A stretch of DNA of 24,580 nucleotides, from assembly GCA_002394185.1 (NCBI GenBank), contig DGTB01000047.1:1-24580 (forward strand), given 5' to 3'. This document shows, in pieces, positions 21,914-24,580 of the stretch; the first letter of the stretch is position 1, and every line of letters starts with the position of its first letter. The translations under genes were made by a program, and so were the position numbers. A model generated the notes under the pieces. That model worked only from the letters and a program-made list of their open reading frames with translations, did no database searches and had not been told where the DNA came from. This DNA is from Bacteroidales bacterium UBA4347. GTDB taxonomy: Bacteria; Bacteroidota; Bacteroidia; Bacteroidales; P3.

Positions 21914-23194
21914 CTACCAGGCGAAGAGCGGACGGTTCTGCATCATCTCGTTGGCCTGGCCGGCGATCTTGGCGCGGACAGCCTCGTCGGTGGGGGCGCA
22001 GAGCACCTGGTCGATCATGTCGACGATGACGGGCATGTCGGCTTCCTTCAGGCCACGGGTGGTGATGGCGGGCGTTCCGACGCGCAGACCGCTGGTCTTG
22101 AAGGCGCTGCGGCTGTCGAAGGGCACCATGTTCTTGTTGATGGTGATGTCGGCGGCCACGAGGGCGTTCTCGGCTTCCTTACCGGTCAGCTCGGGGAACT
22201 TGGGACGCAGGTCGATGAGCATCAGGTGGTTGTCGGTACCGCCGCTGATGACCTTGTAACCCTTGGCCATGAAGGCCTCGGACATGACCTTGGCGTTCTT
22301 CATCACCTGCTGGATGTACTGGTCGTAGCTGTCGGTGAGGGCCTCGCCGAGGGCCACGGCCTTGGCGGCGATGACGTGCTCCAGAGGACCGCCCTGGGTG
22401 CCGGGGAACACGGCGCTGTCGAGCAGGGCGCTCATCTTCTTGATCTCACCCTTCGGGGTGGTCTTGCCCCAAGGATTGTCGAAGTCCTGACCCATGAGGA
22501 TCATACCGCCGCGGGGTCCGCGGAGGGTCTTGTGGGTGGTGGTGGTGACGATGTGGCAATACTTCAGTGCATTGTTGAGGTAGCCCTTGGCGATGAGTCC
22601 GGAGGGGTGGCTGATGTCGCCCATGAGGATGGCGCCGATCTTGTCGGCGATCTCGCGCATGCGTGCCCAATCCCAGTCACGGCTGTAGGCGCTGCCGCCG
22701 CCGATGATGAGTTTCGGACGGTGCTCAAGGGCCTTCTTCTCCATGTCGTCGTAGTCGACGATGCCGGTCTCTTCCTTCACCTGGTAGCCAACCACATGGT
22801 AGTTGATGCCGCTGAAGTTGACGGGGCTGCCGTGCGAGAGGTGGCCGCCGTGGTTGAGGTCCATGCCCATGAAGGTGTCGCCGCTGTTGAGGCAGGCCAG
22901 GAACACGGCCATGTTGGCCTGTGCGCCGCTGTGGGGCTGCACGTTGGCCCAGCAGGCACCGTAGAGCTTCTTGGCGCGCTCGATGGCGATGGTCTCGCTC
23001 TGGTCCACAATCTGGCAACCGCCGTAGTAGCGCTTGCCGGGATAGCCCTCGGCGTATTTGTTGGTCATGACGGAGCCCATGGCTTCCATCACCTGGTCGC
23101 TGACAAAGTTCTCGGAGGCAATCAGCTCGATGCCTTTGGTCTGACGCTCACGCTCTTTCTGGATGAGGTCGAAGATTTGTGTATCTCTCTGCAT
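21914..23194 (-). CDS. glyA: Serine hydroxymethyltransferase GlyA
   Basis: PLP enzyme interconverting serine and glycine with tetrahydrofolate, the main one-carbon source. The 426-residue length is normal. The PLP lysine is K222 in VTTTTHKTLRGPRGG. Other family segments are IELIASENFVS near the N-terminus, YPGKRYYGGC, NVQPHSGAQAN and a DISHPSGLIAKG variant of the usual D.AH..GL.A.G. It stops at TAG and is followed by a hairpin element and a terminator, so it is monocistronic. A TATATTTG promoter element lies about 41 nt upstream of its ATG. Confidence 0.97.
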   Translation of the reverse strand: MQRDTQIFDLIQKERERQTKGIELIASENFVSDQVMEAMGSVMTNKYAEGYPGKRYYGGCQIVDQSETIAIERAKKLYGACWANVQPHSGAQANMAVFLACLNSGDTFMGMDLNHGGHLSHGSPVNFSGINYHVVGYQVKEETGIVDYDDMEKKALEHRPKLIIGGGSAYSRDWDWARMREIADKIGAILMGDISHPSGLIAKGYLNNALKYCHIVTTTTHKTLRGPRGGMILMGQDFDNPWGKTTPKGEIKKMSALLDSAVFPGTQGGPLEHVIAAKAVALGEALTDSYDQYIQQVMKNAKVMSEAFMAKGYKVISGGTDNHLMLIDLRPKFPELTGKEAENALVAADITINKNMVPFDSRSAFKTSGLRVGTPAITTRGLKEADMPVIVDMIDQVLCAPTDEAVRAKIAGQANEMMQNRPLFAW

Positions 23195-23234
23195 ATTTGA
23201 TTGTTATTTAATTTTATGAACAAATAATGATTTG

Positions 23235-23242
23235 CAAATATA
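23235..23242 (-). promoter_or_regulatory. Probable glyA promoter -7 element
   Basis: The minus strand reads TATATTTG then CAAA, fitting TAnnTTTG, with a leader of about 35 nt. No TTG was seen at -33; a T-rich run occupies the spacer. It is divergent from the next gene's promoter. Confidence 0.55.
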
Positions 23243-23274
23243 CAAAAAAAAGTTTACCTATGGAAAAAAAAGCG

Positions 23275-23282
23275 TATTTTTG
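23275..23282 (+). promoter_or_regulatory. Probable promoter of the outer-membrane barrel gene
   Basis: TATTTTTG followed by CACC fits TAnnTTTG. It lies 10 nt before the ATG at 23293, so the leader would be very short. This also supports that ATG over the upstream start at 23227, which lies before the promoter. Confidence 0.6.
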
Positions 23283-23292
23283 CACCCCGATT

Positions 23293-24498
23293 ATGAAAAG
23301 AAAAGTACTCCTTCTGGCCTTCGCGGCCATACTCAGCGGCAGCGCCCAGGCGCAGTTGCTGTCGCTGTCGCACGATGGCGGCGGTCCTCTGTGGATCGAC
23401 ATGGACCGCATCTACAACTACAACCAATACGAGAAGTCGCGCTGGGGCCTCGGCCTGCGCTACGGCTACCAGATCAGCGAGCTCAAATCCGGCGCCAGTT
23501 TCCTCGACCGCCTCTCCGTGGGCGCCTACTTCGGCTACGGCTACGCTGACCAGCGCTTCAAGTGGGGCGCCGACGCCTACTTCTGGACCAACCTCCAGCG
23601 CCAGGGCAAGGTCTACGCCGCCTACTTCCACGACCTCACCCCCGAGGCCACACGCACCATGAACACCTACAACCTCATCAATTTCAACGCCTCGGGCTCG
23701 TTCATGAACCGCCTCTTCAGCGACACGCGCCGCCTCACGGCAGGCTACAGCACGCGCACCCGTGGCCACGAAACCGTGGGCCTCGAGCTGCGCCTCAGCG
23801 ACGAGCGCAAACTCCACGACCTGGCCAACATCTACTACCCCCAGACCGACGCCGACTGGGACGCCCTGGAGCACACCCGCTTCGCCGAAGCGCGCCTCTT
23901 CTTCGAGCACGACCTCGGCCTGCGCGGCGAGCTCACGGCGGGCTACACCACCGGCGAGTGGTGGGTGGACAGCGGCTACTTCCTCCGCCTGCTGCTGCAG
24001 TACGACCAGGTATTCCCCGTAGGCCGCCACTTCAACTTCCAGGTCTACGCCCAGGGCGGCCTCACCACCAACGGCACCCCCTTCAGCCGCCTCTTCAACC
24101 TCGGCGGCACTTGCGGCAGCGCCATCCTCTTCGAGCGTTCGCTGCTCACCGCACGGGTGGACGAATTCTTTGCCAACCGCTTCGTCCTCACCTGTCTGCG
24201 CTTCGGACTAAGCCACCCGCTCTTCTCCTACACCAGCACCATCCTGCGGGTGGGCACCGCGCCGCGCCCCTTTGTGGTGCTCGACGCCGCCTGGGGCAAA
24301 ATGGACAAATACCCGTCCATCGGCCCCGAGAAAGGCATTGCCGAAGTGGGCGCCGGCATCGACGGCATCCTGCGCTGGGGCCAGGTGGACTGGGGCCTCG
24401 CCGTGGCCTACCGCCTGACGCCCGAGGACGCCAGCTACCACTTTGTGAACCGTCGCGACAACCTCACCCTCGTCCTCACCGCCGCACTGGCATTGTAG
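23293..24498 (+). CDS. Outer-membrane beta-barrel protein (DUF5686-like barrel)
   Basis: 401 residues with a signal peptide (MKRKVLLLAFAAILSGSAQA, cleaved near residue 20). The remainder is made of amphipathic strands ending in aromatic residues (RWGLGLRYGYQIS, LSVGAYFGYGYADQRFKWGA, LTAGYTTGEWWVDSGYF). Motifs such as YNYNQYEKSRWGLGLRYGY and the segment FNLGGTCGSAILFERSLLTA resemble the C-terminal barrel of DUF5686-type surface proteins of Bacteroidetes. No catalytic motif was seen, so a transport or envelope structure role is likely. It ends at TAG; I see no gene in the remaining 82 bp. ATG 23293 fits the signal peptide and promoter; the frame's earlier starts do not. Confidence 0.75.
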   Translation: MKRKVLLLAFAAILSGSAQAQLLSLSHDGGGPLWIDMDRIYNYNQYEKSRWGLGLRYGYQISELKSGASFLDRLSVGAYFGYGYADQRFKWGADAYFWTNLQRQGKVYAAYFHDLTPEATRTMNTYNLINFNASGSFMNRLFSDTRRLTAGYSTRTRGHETVGLELRLSDERKLHDLANIYYPQTDADWDALEHTRFAEARLFFEHDLGLRGELTAGYTTGEWWVDSGYFLRLLLQYDQVFPVGRHFNFQVYAQGGLTTNGTPFSRLFNLGGTCGSAILFERSLLTARVDEFFANRFVLTCLRFGLSHPLFSYTSTILRVGTAPRPFVVLDAAWGKMDKYPSIGPEKGIAEVGAGIDGILRWGQVDWGLAVAYRLTPEDASYHFVNRRDNLTLVLTAALAL

Positions 24499-24580
24499 CC
24501 CTCCCCCACCCTGACAACTACGCCGCCTCCGCCCCGGGTCGAAAAGGGACCCGAGAGGTACCCGATACGGCATATCTTAT

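Noticed and set aside
21764..23200. Long + strand open frame (478 codons) opposite glyA
   Set aside because: Antisense shadow of glyA with biased composition; it also crosses the glyA terminator and hairpin element.
23227..23292. Upstream start of the outer-membrane barrel gene
   Set aside because: It would hide the signal peptide behind 22 residues and begin before the likely promoter at 23275-23282.
24499..24580. Possible gene or terminator after the outer-membrane barrel gene
   Set aside because: Only a weak GGGTC/GACCC pairing is visible, with no T run and no open frame long enough to support.

Overview
The window looks like a chromosome segment of a Bacteroidales bacterium, probably from a gut or oral community. 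Supporting signs are several promoters of the Bacteroidetes form TAnnTTTG, BspA-type leucine-rich repeats, a PagL-like lipid A deacylase, an outer-membrane barrel resembling DUF5686, and a small HTH-like regulator family common in this phylum. Family names below come from reading the translated sequence by eye; no database search was run.

Layout. (1) 1-5760: the tail of an unrecognised + strand gene, then a tight minus-strand operon dnaX > dapF > ligA > pagL-like deacylase. dnaX is split by one in-frame TAG codon exactly where the gamma-type part ends and the tau tail begins. Base composition also shifts near that codon. (2) 5786-10012: clpB with its terminator, another terminator, an array of four 46-bp hairpin repeats, and galE flanked by near-identical 23-bp repeats. 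(3) 10099-20417: an accessory island, all on the minus strand. A transmembrane Ser/Thr kinase with a leucine-rich ectodomain (own promoter) lies upstream of a probable ten-gene operon. That operon holds two paralogous small two-module proteins, a PH-like protein, a membrane-anchored OmpA-domain protein, a protein with a long Ala/Glu/Lys helix and leucine-rich repeats, a uracil-DNA-glycosylase-like protein overlapping an unknown gene, a small coiled coil, a third leucine-rich repeat protein, and a voltage-gated-type ion channel with a large unknown C-terminal domain. (4) 20496-24580: a regulator divergent from the kinase, a periplasmic thioredoxin-like protein, glyA, and a divergent outer-membrane barrel gene.

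Regions 1, 2 and 4 are mostly housekeeping: replication and repair, lysine and peptidoglycan precursors, disaggregation, sugar epimerisation, one-carbon metabolism and envelope proteins. Region 3 is the candidate novel system. Its parts suggest a signalling or envelope-stress module: a kinase sensing through a leucine-rich domain, a wall-anchored membrane protein, small adaptor-like proteins and an ion channel as a possible output, with a nucleic-acid-related pair embedded. This functional reading is inference; gene order, spacing and domain make-up are visible in the sequence.
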